From Pseudomonadota bacterium (GTDB lineage Bacteria; Pseudomonadota; Gammaproteobacteria; Xanthomonadales; Rhodanobacteraceae): a DNA stretch of 64,000 bases. The first letter of the stretch is position 1, and every line of letters begins with the position of its first letter. The translations under genes were made by a program, and so were the position numbers. The notes beneath the pieces were generated by a model. It did not search any database and was not told where the DNA came from. It saw only the letters and a program-made list of their open reading frames with translations. The DNA lies in NCBI GenBank assembly GCA_018240465.1, contig JAFEFS010000093.1:99470-163469 (forward strand). The letters are read 5' to 3'. This document shows, piece after piece, positions 17,862 to 26,718 of the stretch.

Positions 17862-18335
17862 ATGCACGACCATCCTGTCGCTCCCGCTTGGCAGATCAAC
17901 CAATGGTTCAACACCCAGGCACCATTGGATCTGGCGAACCTGCGCGGCCGGGTGGTCGTGATGCATGCGTTTCAGATGCTTTGCCCGGGTTGCGTGCTGC
18001 ACGCGGTGCCTCAGGCTGAGCGCATCCATCGGCAGTTCGCCGAGGAAGGCGTAACCGTGATCGGCATCCACACGGTGTTCGAACATCACGCCGCGATGCA
18101 ACCGGTTTCGCTGCAGGCGTTTCTGCGTGAATTCGGCGTCACTCATCCGGTCGGCATCGACGCCTCGCTACCGGGACAACGCGTTCCGGCAACGATGCAA
18201 ACTTATGCGATGCAGGGCACGCCCACGCTGATCCTGATCGATCGCATCGGGTGCATTCGCTTGTGCCACTTCGGTCGTATGGACGATCTTGCCCTCGGCG
18301 CCGAAGTGATGCGGTTGCTCTGCGAAAGCGGCTAA
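17862..18335 (+). CDS. Thioredoxin-like (TlpA/redoxin-type) protein
   Basis: The 157-residue protein has a thioredoxin fold with the active-site motif MLCPGC (Cys41, Cys44), a redoxin-like insertion (GVTVIGIHTVFEHH) and the cis-proline segment MQGTPTLILID. No signal peptide is visible, so it is probably cytoplasmic. ATG 17862 has AAGG upstream; a GTG at 17850 overlapping the P460 stop is an alternative. It is co-transcribed with the P460 gene and may be part of the same stress response. The redox partner is unknown. Confidence 0.78.
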   Translation: MHDHPVAPAWQINQWFNTQAPLDLANLRGRVVVMHAFQMLCPGCVLHAVPQAERIHRQFAEEGVTVIGIHTVFEHHAAMQPVSLQAFLREFGVTHPVGIDASLPGQRVPATMQTYAMQGTPTLILIDRIGCIRLCHFGRMDDLALGAEVMRLLCESG

Positions 18336-18499
18336 GGCAGCGACCTGCGGTTGCGGGTCGAATCCGACCATGGCGCAGGCGTCGAGCTTGCCGTGTCGAG
18401 CGGGTCGCTTAACACGACGATGTGGATGCGCGTACAACTGCGGAAGCTTCCTGAACGACGAAGTGCGAGTATCGATCTGCGGATGATTTCAACCGGCAG

Positions 18500-18856
18500 C
18501 TACGCAATCGGTTTGACCGACCCTTGCTTTTCATCCGGCATTTCACTCGGCGGGATTTGTCCCGCCACCTCGTAATGCCGCACCAGCGGCTCCATCTGCA
18601 GCAGGTACTGCTCGTCCTCGGGGTAGTAGACGGCTTTCTCGGGGTTCTCGCCGGCGAATTTGTGCACGGCGCCCATCGAGTCCCAGAGTGAGATCAGCAT
18701 GAACTCGCAGTGTTCGCCCTGGACACGGCGCAGCACGGTGACCCCGCGGTTGCCGGGTACCTTGGCGTAGTCGGCAAGGCCGGTGCGATCGAGGTAGGCG
18801 AGGTAGTCGTCGGCCTTTTCCCTGAGCGTGATTCCGCGCCAGATGCGAGCGATCAT
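18500..18856 (-). CDS. Antibiotic biosynthesis monooxygenase (ABM) domain protein
   Basis: The 118-residue protein is a dimeric alpha/beta-barrel (ABM) protein: MIARIWRGITLREKADDYLA opens the fold, EFMLISLWDSMGAVHKFAG and YPEDEQYLLQMEPLVRHYEV complete it. This fold includes monooxygenases of quinol-like substrates and haem-degrading enzymes, but many members are uncharacterised. It is probably cytoplasmic. It is divergent from the epimerase-like gene. The reading frame stays open far upstream on the minus strand, but that extension is antisense to the next gene and is not protein-like. Confidence 0.75.
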   Translation of the reverse strand: MIARIWRGITLREKADDYLAYLDRTGLADYAKVPGNRGVTVLRRVQGEHCEFMLISLWDSMGAVHKFAGENPEKAVYYPEDEQYLLQMEPLVRHYEVAGQIPPSEMPDEKQGSVKPIA

Positions 18857-18994
18857 GTCTGACTCCGCGGCGTAGCTTTTTGAAGGTGCGCAGCATAGCG
18901 CAAGCGGCATTGCGACTTGCGAAATTTGCATTGCGCCGCACCGGCACCCGCGCCCGGCATTAGACTTCGCCGATTGCGATCGTGGAGCCCGGAT

Positions 18995-19867
18995 TTGCCT
19001 TCCTTTCTCGTTCTCGGCGCGAGCGGCATGATCGGCGACTTTCTGTTGCCGCTGCTCGCCGCGCGCAACGAACGCGTTTTCGCGCTCAGCCGCGAGCAGC
19101 GCGCGAACGCGGGTGCGGCGACGACCATCGAGTGGCTGCGCGGCGACCTCTGTGCCGCGATGCCGGTGTTGCCGCAGGCCGATGTCGTCCTCAGCCTGGG
19201 TCCGCTGGATGCATTCGCGGCCTGGTTCGTGCGCGCCGCGCCCGCGCGGGTGGACCGGGTCGTGGCGATAAGTTCGATGAGTGCCGAAAGCAAGCGTGAT
19301 TCCGTCGATATCGCCGAGCGCGAATTGAGCGAACGCCTGCGCACTGCGGAGGCACGGTTGCTGCAGGCCGCGCGCGGACGTGGCATCGGCTGCACGATCC
19401 TGCGGCCGACTCTGATCTATGGCACAGGCCGCGACCGCAGCCTCGCCCCGATCGCGCGGTTCGCGCGGCGCTGGCGCGTATTGCCGGTGCCGTGCGGAGC
19501 GAGCGGTTTGCGCCAGCCGGTGCACGCCGCCGATCTCGCCGTGGCATGCCTTGCGGTGCTCGACAGCAATTCCACTTCCGGAAAAACCTACCCGGTCGGC
19601 GGCGCTGAGCGCCTGCGTTTCGATGCGATGCTCGCGCGCATCGCGGCCGGGCCGCCGCGTTTGGCATGGCCACTGCCGCTGCCGTTGCCGCTCGTGCGCG
19701 CCTGCACGCGCTTGCTGCGTGCCCGCGTCGGCGCCGGTGCGCTCGCGCGCCTGACCGAGCCGCTGGTGGCGGACAACACAACGGCGACGCGCGACTTCGG
19801 CTATGCGCCGCGCGCGTTCCGCGCACAGGATGTGCTCGGCTACGCGGATTCGCCGGGCGCCGATTGA
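18995..19867 (+). CDS. NAD(P)-dependent epimerase/dehydratase-like protein (extended SDR)
   Basis: The protein of about 290 residues opens with a Rossmann motif, PSFLVLGASGMIGDFLL (GASGMIG at 8-14). A conserved segment RVVAISSMSA and a region GCTILRPTLIYGTGRD resemble the extended SDR core, though the catalytic YxxxK is not obvious. It may thus be a non-catalytic or NmrA-like relative. The start at TTG 18995 is chosen because GGAG precedes it by 7 bases and the Rossmann strand begins at once. Another TTG at 18917 is possible. The substrate is unknown. Confidence 0.7.
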   Translation: MPSFLVLGASGMIGDFLLPLLAARNERVFALSREQRANAGAATTIEWLRGDLCAAMPVLPQADVVLSLGPLDAFAAWFVRAAPARVDRVVAISSMSAESKRDSVDIAERELSERLRTAEARLLQAARGRGIGCTILRPTLIYGTGRDRSLAPIARFARRWRVLPVPCGASGLRQPVHAADLAVACLAVLDSNSTSGKTYPVGGAERLRFDAMLARIAAGPPRLAWPLPLPLPLVRACTRLLRARVGAGALARLTEPLVADNTTATRDFGYAPRAFRAQDVLGYADSPGAD

Positions 19868-20112
19868 CGGCGCGCAGGCCAAGGCGGAAGATCGTGCTCG
19901 ACATGGGGAGCAATGCATGGCCGCTACGCAGCCGATGGGTGTGTCTGTCGGAACCTTGGTCCATCGACATTCGCTGGCGCCGCCACGGCACGCGGACGTG
20001 GTGCTGCGATGCAGCGGGCCGAGCCGGCGAGTTGTCGGCATAATCCTCAAAACAAGCGTTTGAATTTGTCGTCACTTACCCCAGCATGCCGCCTTGTGCG
20101 GAGGAGAAAACC

Positions 20113-22335
20113 ATGCGCAGATTTGCTCTTCGCCCCCTGATTCTGCCGTCCCTGCTGCTGACGGCGCTTGCCGGCCAGAGTGCGCAAGCGTACGACTACA
20201 CCGCACCGGTGCCGTTGCGCACGACGGCAAAATTCGACCCGACCACGAGCACGGTGCCGTTCCCGACCGACCTGCTGCGTCAGGGCTCGAAGGATCTCAC
20301 CCTGAACATTCCGATCGCGACCGGCACCCCGGCCGCGCAGGCTGCGGTATACAACGCACTCAATGCGCTTGATGGCTTCAGCACGACCGCGCCGTGGAGC
20401 ACGACGTTTGCCGGCCCATTGACCGCGAGCAGTGTCTCCGGCGGCAGCGGCAAGAGCGTGCATCTTTACGAGGTGAAGACGGATTCGAAAACTGGCGCCG
20501 TTCTCGCCGTCGTGCGCGAGCTCGCCTCGCCGCAGGAATACGTGGCCACGCTGGCATCGAATGCGGCTACCGGTGCGACGCTCGCGATCGTGCCGACCAA
20601 GCCACTCAAGCAGCTGACTTCGTACATGGCCGTGCTGACCAACGGCATCACCGACGCCGGCGGCACGCCGGTGCGCCAGTCGCTGATCTACGGCTTCGCC
20701 AAGCGCACCAGCCCGCTGTGCTCGGGCGGCGTGTCGACGTTGCCGGCGCTGGGCGACGCGCAAGCCTGCGCGCTCGAACCGCTGCGCCAGTTGACCAACC
20801 TGCAGGAAGCCGCGGCAAAGACGGCCGGCGTCGATCCGGCCAGCATCGTGCTGTCGTGGACGGCGACAACGCAGGCGACCACGGTGGTGATGCAGGCCCT
20901 CACCGGCAAGATCGACGCAGTACCGAATCAGAGTCCGTTCCTCGTCTCGACCGGCATCAACCTGTCCAACGTCAACAGTGCCCTGCCGCCGGTGGCCGAT
21001 GTCTATGCCGGTTCGTTGAGCGTTCCCTACTATCTCGGCGCTCCGACGGCGGCGAACCCCATCGCCCCGTTGACCGCCTATTGGCAGGCCAGCCCGGGTG
21101 CCTACGTGCCGCCGTTCGACAAGCTGGGCCTGGATCCGACCTCGACCAACGTTACCGTGGCCAATCCGTTTCCGGTCGCGGGGTCGGTACAGCGCGTAGC
21201 GCTTCTGGCTACCATCCCCAACGTGAACTCCGGCCAGACGAAGCCGGCAGCGGGTTGGCCCGTCGTCATCTTCCAGCATGGCATTACCGGTGATCGCACC
21301 AACATGCTTGCCGCCGCCGGCGCGCTCGCTGCGGCGGGATTCGCGGTGATCGCGATGGACCTGCCGTTGCACGGCATCACCGACAAGACCAATCCGTTCT
21401 ACCGGAACCAGCTGCTCGGCCTGATCCCTGACGATGTGCTGCCGACCGAGCGCACGTTCGACCTCGATTTGCAGAACAACTCGACCGGCGCCAGCGGACC
21501 TGACGGCAACATCGATTCCTCCGGCAGCTATTTCATCAATCTGACCAGCCTGCGCACCTCGCGCGACAATCTGCGCCAGGGCGTGTCCGACATGCTGCAA
21601 CTGCGCAGCGCCATTCCGTCGGTGCGCGACAACAACGGCACGCCGGTGTTCGATGCCTCGCGCGTGGCTTTCATGGGTCAGTCGCTCGGCAGTATCGAAG
21701 GCACCACGTTCATGGCGCTCGCGGCGACGCCGAACACGGCGGTGCAGAATGCCGTGCTCAACGTGCCGGGCGGCGGCATCACCAACCTGCTCGTCGCCTC
21801 GCCGACGTTCGGCCCGGTCATCATTGCCGGTCTCGGCGCGGCGGGAATCAAGCCGGGCACGGCGGACTTCAACACCTTCGTCGTCGCCACGCAGTCCGTG
21901 ATCGATTCGGGCGATCCGATCAACTATGCGGGCGACGCCGGCACCGGCGCGGTGCTGGCGACCAAGAACCTGCTCGCGCAGGCCGTCGTCGGCGGCAGCC
22001 CGCAGCTGCCGGGCGATGCGCTCAACGCGAAATACTACGACGCCAATGGCAAATGGCTGCCCGATCAGGTGATCCCGAATACGGTTCCTGGCGCGCCGTT
22101 GTCGGGCGGCTTGCCGATCATCTCGGCGCTGGGTTTGACCCGGATCAGCTCGACCACGCAGTCGGCGACCGGCATCCACAACTCGGTGCAGTTCGTCAGC
22201 GGCACGCATTCCTCGCTGCTCGATCCTTCGCCGTCGCCACAGACCACGGTGGAAATGCAGACCCAGGCAGCAAGCTTCTTCGCGAGCGGCGGTACGGTCG
22301 TGCAGATTTCGAACAGTGCGGTCGTGAAGCCATAA
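20113..22335 (+). CDS. VolA/Pla-1/cef-family extracellular lipase
   Basis: The 740-residue protein matches the alpha/beta-hydrolase family of the Vibrio surface lysophospholipase VolA. It has an N-terminal beta domain with bacterial Ig-like character (FDPTTSTVPFPTDLLRQG near the mature start). The oxyanion segment is VVIFQHGITGDRTN, the nucleophile elbow FMGQSLGS gives Ser524, and the C-terminal GTHSSLLDP may carry the catalytic His. VolA of Vibrio is a surface lipoprotein; here the leader (MRRFALRPLILPSLLLTALA, cleavage after SAQA) has no lipobox cysteine, so the enzyme would be periplasmic or secreted. GGAGG precedes ATG 20113. fadL follows after 28 bases, suggesting released fatty acids are imported at once. 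Confidence 0.85.
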   Translation: MRRFALRPLILPSLLLTALAGQSAQAYDYTAPVPLRTTAKFDPTTSTVPFPTDLLRQGSKDLTLNIPIATGTPAAQAAVYNALNALDGFSTTAPWSTTFAGPLTASSVSGGSGKSVHLYEVKTDSKTGAVLAVVRELASPQEYVATLASNAATGATLAIVPTKPLKQLTSYMAVLTNGITDAGGTPVRQSLIYGFAKRTSPLCSGGVSTLPALGDAQACALEPLRQLTNLQEAAAKTAGVDPASIVLSWTATTQATTVVMQALTGKIDAVPNQSPFLVSTGINLSNVNSALPPVADVYAGSLSVPYYLGAPTAANPIAPLTAYWQASPGAYVPPFDKLGLDPTSTNVTVANPFPVAGSVQRVALLATIPNVNSGQTKPAAGWPVVIFQHGITGDRTNMLAAAGALAAAGFAVIAMDLPLHGITDKTNPFYRNQLLGLIPDDVLPTERTFDLDLQNNSTGASGPDGNIDSSGSYFINLTSLRTSRDNLRQGVSDMLQLRSAIPSVRDNNGTPVFDASRVAFMGQSLGSIEGTTFMALAATPNTAVQNAVLNVPGGGITNLLVASPTFGPVIIAGLGAAGIKPGTADFNTFVVATQSVIDSGDPINYAGDAGTGAVLATKNLLAQAVVGGSPQLPGDALNAKYYDANGKWLPDQVIPNTVPGAPLSGGLPIISALGLTRISSTTQSATGIHNSVQFVSGTHSSLLDPSPSPQTTVEMQTQAASFFASGGTVVQISNSAVVKP

Positions 22336-22363
22336 ACCCGGAACCTCCAAGGACCATCTCGCC

Positions 22364-23695
22364 ATGATCAAGAACAAACAACCGCAGCGAATCGTTCCGG
22401 CCCTGACCGCGCTGGGCTTCGCCGTCGCCGCCAGCCTGATCAGCCAGGGGGCGCACGCCAGTGCGTTCCAGCTCACCGAAAACTCCGCGCAAGGCCTCGC
22501 CCGTGCGCAGGCCGGGGGACCAGCCACGCCGGGCGACTGCGCCGCCGTGGCCAACAATCCGGCCGCGATGAGCGATTTCAGCGTGCAGTGCATTTCCGGC
22601 ACGCTCGCGGCGATCAATTTCAGCGCCAAATTCCACGGCAGCGGCCAAGATGCTTTCGGCAACCCGCTCACCGGCGGCAACGGCGGCGATGGCGGCACGA
22701 CCAAGCCGGTGCCCGCGGGTTACTATATCCGCCCGATCAACGAACAGCTTGTGCTCGGGGTCGGTCTGTCGGCGCCGTTCGGCTTCCAGACCGAGTACGA
22801 CGATCGCTGGGTCGGTCGTTACCAGGGCGTGAAAACCAAGCTCGAGTCGCCGGCGCTGACCTTCGCCGGATCGTGGAAGCTCAACGACCAATTCTCGGTC
22901 GGCGCGAGCCTGATCGTGCAGCGCACGTCCGCGACCCTGGTACAGGACATCGATTTCGGCGCCGTGCTCGCCGGCCCGACCGGCGGCGCGATCCTGCCGC
23001 AGGAAGGCGACGGCCAGGGCGGCCTCAAGGGCGACGACATCAGCTACGGCTTCGGCCTCGGCGCGTTGTGGAAGCCGACCGCGAACGATCGCCTCGGCAT
23101 CAACTTCCACTCACAGATCGACCATACGCTCGAGGGCGACGGTACGTTCAAGGTGCCGTCGAACCTGCTGCCGTTGCTCGGCGGCGCGTTCGTCAACACG
23201 CCGGGCAAGGCCGATCTGAGCACGCCGTGGTTCGTCAATCTCGGTTGGTGGCACACGTTCGACGAACGCTTCAGCTTTGGCGTCAATGCGAGCTACACGC
23301 ACTGGTCGAGCTTCAAGGACCTGACGATCACCTACGCCAACCCGAAGCAGCCGTCCTCGTTCGAGGATTTCAGCTACAAGAACACCTGGTTCACCTCGAT
23401 CGGCGGCGACTACAAGCTCGATGAGCGCTGGACCGTGCGCGGCGGCATCGCCTACGACCAGACGCCGACGAGCGACGCCACGCGCGATCCGAAGGTGCCG
23501 GACAACTCGCGCACCTGGCTGTCGATCGGTGCCGGCTACCAGTACAGCAGCAACCTGCGCATCGATGCCTCGTTCACCCACCTGTTCGTCAACGACGCGA
23601 AGATCAACGACACTTCGGTGTTCAAGAGCACGCTGAACGGTGCGTTCAAGGTGACCGGCAACATTCTCTCGGTCGGCGGCCAGTACACGTTCTGA
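22364..23695 (+). CDS. fadL: Outer-membrane long-chain fatty acid transporter (FadL/OmpP1 family)
   Basis: The 443-residue protein has a signal peptide ending at AHASAFQLTENSAQG, where the mature FadL N-terminus (AFQL) plugs the barrel. Further family features are NNPAAMSDF, YDDRWVGRYQG and the last strand ILSVGGQYTF with terminal Phe. It moves fatty acids across the outer membrane. It follows the VolA-like lipase gene in the same direction and is followed by a strong terminator at 23722-23750, so the two form an operon. Confidence 0.94.
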   Translation: MIKNKQPQRIVPALTALGFAVAASLISQGAHASAFQLTENSAQGLARAQAGGPATPGDCAAVANNPAAMSDFSVQCISGTLAAINFSAKFHGSGQDAFGNPLTGGNGGDGGTTKPVPAGYYIRPINEQLVLGVGLSAPFGFQTEYDDRWVGRYQGVKTKLESPALTFAGSWKLNDQFSVGASLIVQRTSATLVQDIDFGAVLAGPTGGAILPQEGDGQGGLKGDDISYGFGLGALWKPTANDRLGINFHSQIDHTLEGDGTFKVPSNLLPLLGGAFVNTPGKADLSTPWFVNLGWWHTFDERFSFGVNASYTHWSSFKDLTITYANPKQPSSFEDFSYKNTWFTSIGGDYKLDERWTVRGGIAYDQTPTSDATRDPKVPDNSRTWLSIGAGYQYSSNLRIDASFTHLFVNDAKINDTSVFKSTLNGAFKVTGNILSVGGQYTF

Positions 23696-23721
23696 CGCGC
23701 GTCAAGCGCGCGCGGAAATCC

Positions 23722-23750
23722 GAAGGCCGGCGTTTTCGCCGGCCTTCTTC
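23722..23750 (+). terminator. Rho-independent terminator after fadL
   Basis: A perfect 11-base stem (GAAGGCCGGCG, 23722-23732, with CGCCGGCCTTC, 23737-23747) encloses a TTTT loop and is followed by TTCTGTCTCC. It lies between the convergent fadL and DUF962 genes and could serve both. Confidence 0.8.
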
Positions 23751-23757
23751 TGTCTCC

Positions 23758-24258
23758 TCAGTAGCTGAAACCCATGCGCCGCATCAGCTTGGCAGCGATC
23801 CACGCGGGGCCGATCAGCAGATAGGCGAGATCGGTCAGGAACGAAGGCTTGCGGCCTTCGATCTTGTGGCCGATGAACTGGCCGATCCAGGCGACGACGA
23901 ACACCGCGACTGCCAGCCACAGCAACTGCGACGCACCTAGTGCGCGGTACAGCAGCTCGGTGACGAGACCGAACACGACGAACACGGCGAGCATGGCGAA
24001 CGCGAGCGGGCGCGACAGACGCAGGTAGAACGCGAACGCGAGCACCATCGCTGCGCCAGCCCAGAGCCCGGCGCGGCCCAACATCGCCGGCACGGGCACG
24101 ACCCAGAGCAGCGCGATCACGGTCCACAGGATCGTCGGTACGCAGATCCAGTGGATCGTGATATTGGTCGGATTGCGGTGATCCTCGCTGTAGTTGCCCA
24201 GCCAACGGTCGACTTCGCGGCGCGCATCGCCGGCCGGATTCAAGCTTGTGTCATTCAT
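23758..24258 (-). CDS. Mpo1-like (DUF962) membrane protein
   Basis: The 166-residue protein has four predicted membrane helices and the motifs HRNPTNITIHW and GQFIGHKIEGRKPSF, which carry conserved histidines of the Mpo1/YGL010w family. Yeast Mpo1 is an Fe(II) dioxygenase that removes a carbon from 2-hydroxy fatty acids; activity in bacteria is inferred. It stands next to the lipase/fadL operon, though on the opposite strand. AAGGA lies 10 bases before ATG 24258. Confidence 0.85.
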   Translation of the reverse strand: MNDTSLNPAGDARREVDRWLGNYSEDHRNPTNITIHWICVPTILWTVIALLWVVPVPAMLGRAGLWAGAAMVLAFAFYLRLSRPLAFAMLAVFVVFGLVTELLYRALGASQLLWLAVAVFVVAWIGQFIGHKIEGRKPSFLTDLAYLLIGPAWIAAKLMRRMGFSY

Positions 24259-24352
24259 CGCGGTATCCTTGCGCAGACTACGCCGTCGCGAGCATAGCGC
24301 GCGCGACCGGTGGCGCAAGGGCCCGCGCAGCAGCGCGGGGAGGGCAAACCGG

Positions 24353-25294
24353 TCAGCCCATCGTCGATCGCCAAAGATGCAGAACGGCGTAGGCGCGATA
24401 CGGGCGCCAGCGCTGCGACAGCTCCTCGAGCGCGCGCGCCGTGAACGGGCGCGCATCACCCGCCACCGCCTTGCGCAGCACGATGTCGCCCGCCGGAAAC
24501 GCATCGGCATGGGCGAGGCCGCGCATCGCAAGATAGTGCGCCGTCCACTCGCCGATGCCGGGCAGCGCGGTCCACAGGCGCACGAACTCGGCGAGCCTGC
24601 GCTCGGCGCGGAAGTCGACGCGGCCATCGCGTACCGCTGCCGCGATCGCGTGTAGCGTTGCGATGCGCGCGCCGGTGATGCCCAGTCCGCCCAGGTCGGC
24701 GTCGGCGAGCGTGGCCGGCGTCGGGAACAGGCGTACTTTTCCGCCTTGTGCCGTCGTCACCTCGGCGCCGAAACGGCGCACGACCCGCTCGGTCAGAGTG
24801 CGCGCGGCGGCGACCGTGACCTGCTGGCCGAGCACCGCGCGGATCGCGATCTCGAAACCGTCCCAACCCCCGGGCAGGCGCTGGCCCGGGTGCCTGGCGA
24901 TGCATGCCTTGAGGTGCCGACGCCGACCCAGGTGCGCGTTGACTGCGTCGATGTCCGCGTCGAGATCGAACATGCGGCGCACGCGCGCGACGATATCGGG
25001 GTGGTGCGCGGCATCGGCACCATCGATGCGCAGGTCGAGGGCGTGACCGCGTTTCGCCTGCGTGACGGTGAACTCGCCGGTCGTGTCGCCGAGGACGAAG
25101 ATGCGGCGGTAGCCAGCGTCGTCCACGCACTCGACGCCGGGAATCGCGCGCCGGGCGAAGAAGCCGAGCAGGTTGGCGAAGTCGTGTGGCGGTTGGTATT
25201 CGAGGCGGATGGCTTCGATGGTTCGCAAAGTCGGCGTGCGGGAAAAACCATCCCCACCCAACCCTCCCCTCGAAGGAGAGGGCTTAGAAGCCAT
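24353..25294 (-). CDS. alkA: DNA-3-methyladenine glycosylase II-type (AlkA)
   Basis: The protein removes alkylated bases from DNA. The AlkA N-domain starts at [19 protein letters not shown], and the HhH-GPD domain contains [14 protein letters not shown], the hairpin [16 protein letters not shown] and a catalytic Asp in [13 protein letters not shown]. The start is uncertain: ATG 25294 overlaps the SDR stop and adds a repeat-encoded leader ([17 protein letters not shown]), whereas TTG 25228 would start just before the conserved part. Neither has a good Shine-Dalgarno sequence. No Ada-like regulatory domain is attached. Confidence 0.88.
   Translation of the reverse strand: MASKPSPSRGGLGGDGFSRTPTLRTIEAIRLEYQPPHDFANLLGFFARRAIPGVECVDDAGYRRIFVLGDTTGEFTVTQAKRGHALDLRIDGADAAHHPDIVARVRRMFDLDADIDAVNAHLGRRRHLKACIARHPGQRLPGGWDGFEIAIRAVLGQQVTVAAARTLTERVVRRFGAEVTTAQGGKVRLFPTPATLADADLGGLGITGARIATLHAIAAAVRDGRVDFRAERRLAEFVRLWTALPGIGEWTAHYLAMRGLAHADAFPAGDIVLRKAVAGDARPFTARALEELSQRWRPYRAYAVLHLWRSTMG
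25245..25285. repeat. REP-like GC palindrome between SDR and alkA genes
   Basis: The arms CCCTCCCCT and AGGAGAGGG flank a short CGA loop (8 of 9 positions pair). The preceding ATCCCCACCCAAC extends the asymmetric side. This type of CCCTC/GAGGG element is common between genes of Xanthomonadales. It spans the SDR 3' end and would be translated if alkA starts at 25294. A similar element lies at 60797-60838. Confidence 0.5.
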
Positions 25295-26066
25295 AGCGCA
25301 GGAAGCCGCCGTCGACGGCGATGCACTCGCCGGTGATGTACGCGGCCGCGGGCAGGCAGAGGAAGGCGATCGCCGCGGCGACCTCTTCGGGTTCGCCGAC
25401 GCGGCCCATCGGCGTGCGTTCGAGTACCTCCTCGAGGTACTCCTCGTTGGCAAGCTTGACCGCGGTGCGCTGGGTGCGGACATACCACGGCGCGACGGCG
25501 TTGACGCGGATGCCGTCCTCGGCCCATTCGCAGGCCAGGTTTTTCGTCAGTTGCGCGAGTGCGGCCTTGGTCATGCCGTAGGGCGAGCCGGTGCGCACGT
25601 GGGTCAGGCCCGACACCGAGCTGACGTTGACGATCGCCGCGTTGCCGTGTTCGGCGAGCTGCGGGTGGGCGAGACGGCACATCTCGAACGCGCTCATCAC
25701 GTTGAGTTCGATCAAGTCGCGCACTTCGCCTTCGGCGTAGTCAAGCGTCGGTTTGCTCGCGTTGCCGCCGGCGTTGTTGACCAGGATCGACAGCGGCAGT
25801 TCGAGGTCGGCGACCCAGTCGAATACCTCGCGCCGCTGTTCGGCATCGGCGACGTCGGCGGCGAAGGCGACGATGTCGCTGTCGGGAAACTCCTCTGCCA
25901 ACTCGGCGCGTACCGCTTCCAGATGTGCCTCGTCGCGCGCGACCATGAGCACGTCGGCGCCGAGCAGGGCGAGTTCGCGCGCGGTGGCGAGGCCGATACC
26001 TCGGCTCGCGCCGGTGACCAGCGCGACCTGTCCATCGAGTCGCCAGCGTGCCGCAGTTGTCGTCAT
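25284..26066 (-). CDS. Short-chain dehydrogenase/reductase
   Basis: The 260-residue protein is a classical SDR. It has the cofactor motif [13 protein letters not shown], the catalytic Ser in VNVSSVSG and YxxxK in [10 protein letters not shown], and ends [17 protein letters not shown]. It resembles tropinone-reductase-like enzymes, but the substrate is unknown. ATG 26066 has GGAG 9 bases upstream; the longer frame to 26138 lacks support. alkA follows downstream, with a REP-like palindrome at the junction. Confidence 0.9.
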   Translation of the reverse strand: MTTTAARWRLDGQVALVTGASRGIGLATARELALLGADVLMVARDEAHLEAVRAELAEEFPDSDIVAFAADVADAEQRREVFDWVADLELPLSILVNNAGGNASKPTLDYAEGEVRDLIELNVMSAFEMCRLAHPQLAEHGNAAIVNVSSVSGLTHVRTGSPYGMTKAALAQLTKNLACEWAEDGIRVNAVAPWYVRTQRTAVKLANEEYLEEVLERTPMGRVGEPEEVAAAIAFLCLPAAAYITGECIAVDGGFLRYGF

Positions 26067-26153
26067 GGTCGGGATCTCCGCAAGGCGCGACCGCCCGCCT
26101 GTACATGCAGGGCTCCGCGGCGCAAACTTTAGCCGCACCGTCCGGAGTTCGCC

Positions 26154-26384
26154 ATGCGCATCGCCAGGTTATCGATCCTCGTCCTCGCCACGCTCTCCGT
26201 TTCTTGCGCGCGCAGCACGCCGCCACCCGCACCCGCGCCCGCCGAGCCGGCGAAGCCGGAAGAGCGGCAAAAGACCGTAATTGATGCCCAGCTCAAGGCC
26301 ATCGACAAGGCGAAGGCGGTGCAGGACACGGTCGACCAGCAAAAAAAGGACATGGACAAGAAACTGGAAGACGCGGGCGGCTGA
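26154..26384 (+). CDS. Small predicted lipoprotein with coiled coil
   Basis: The 76-residue protein has a signal peptide with cysteine at position 18 (LSVSC; a weak lipobox), a Pro/Ala-rich spacer and a charged helix ([20 protein letters not shown]) of coiled-coil type. It resembles small outer-membrane lipoproteins that have no known role. GGAG precedes the ATG by eight bases, and it is divergent from the SDR gene. Confidence 0.65.
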   Translation: MRIARLSILVLATLSVSCARSTPPPAPAPAEPAKPEERQKTVIDAQLKAIDKAKAVQDTVDQQKKDMDKKLEDAGG

Positions 26385-26718
26385 CGCGGCAGCGGCGCGT
26401 TTCGTCACGCCCGGGCCGTTCTTGCCCGTCGTTCCCGCGCGGAAACCTGGCGCAGTGCCGCACTCCCGCCCGGCACCCCGGCGCAAGTGGAATCCCGGAG
26501 GCCTCGGCATTTTCGCGGCGCGGGCAAAAAAGCTTCCATTCGCCTTTCAGGCGGGCGGAAGCGGTTGCGCTTGAGATCGTCCCGCGCACCGGATGCGCGC
26601 GGGAAAGCGAATGGATGCGGCAGGAAGAGCCTGATCCATCATATTGGTCGACATTCGTGCGGCCCGGATCCCGGCGTTCCCTGCCGGGATGGTCTTGCCC
26701 GGGATCGGCCGGACCGGG
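26385..26718. other. Intergenic region with several hairpins
   Basis: No credible gene is seen. The region between the convergent small lipoprotein gene and sppA carries several inverted repeats. One is ATCCCGGC (26668-26675) with GCCGGGAT (26683-26690), loop of 7. Another pairs CCCGCGC with GCGCGGG around 26581-26605, and a third has CTTCC/GGAAG with GCCT/AGGC around 26530-26557. They may act as terminators for both genes or as REP-type sequences. Confidence 0.5.

Noticed and set aside
19917..20063. 48-residue frame between the epimerase-like and lipase genes
   Set aside because: A GGAG precedes the ATG, but the sequence has no signal, motif or context, so I left it out.
20047..22704. 885-residue open frame antisense to the VolA-like gene
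   Set aside because: The translation is made of Arg/His/Ala-rich low-complexity sequence with no motif, and the plus strand carries well-conserved lipase and FadL genes.
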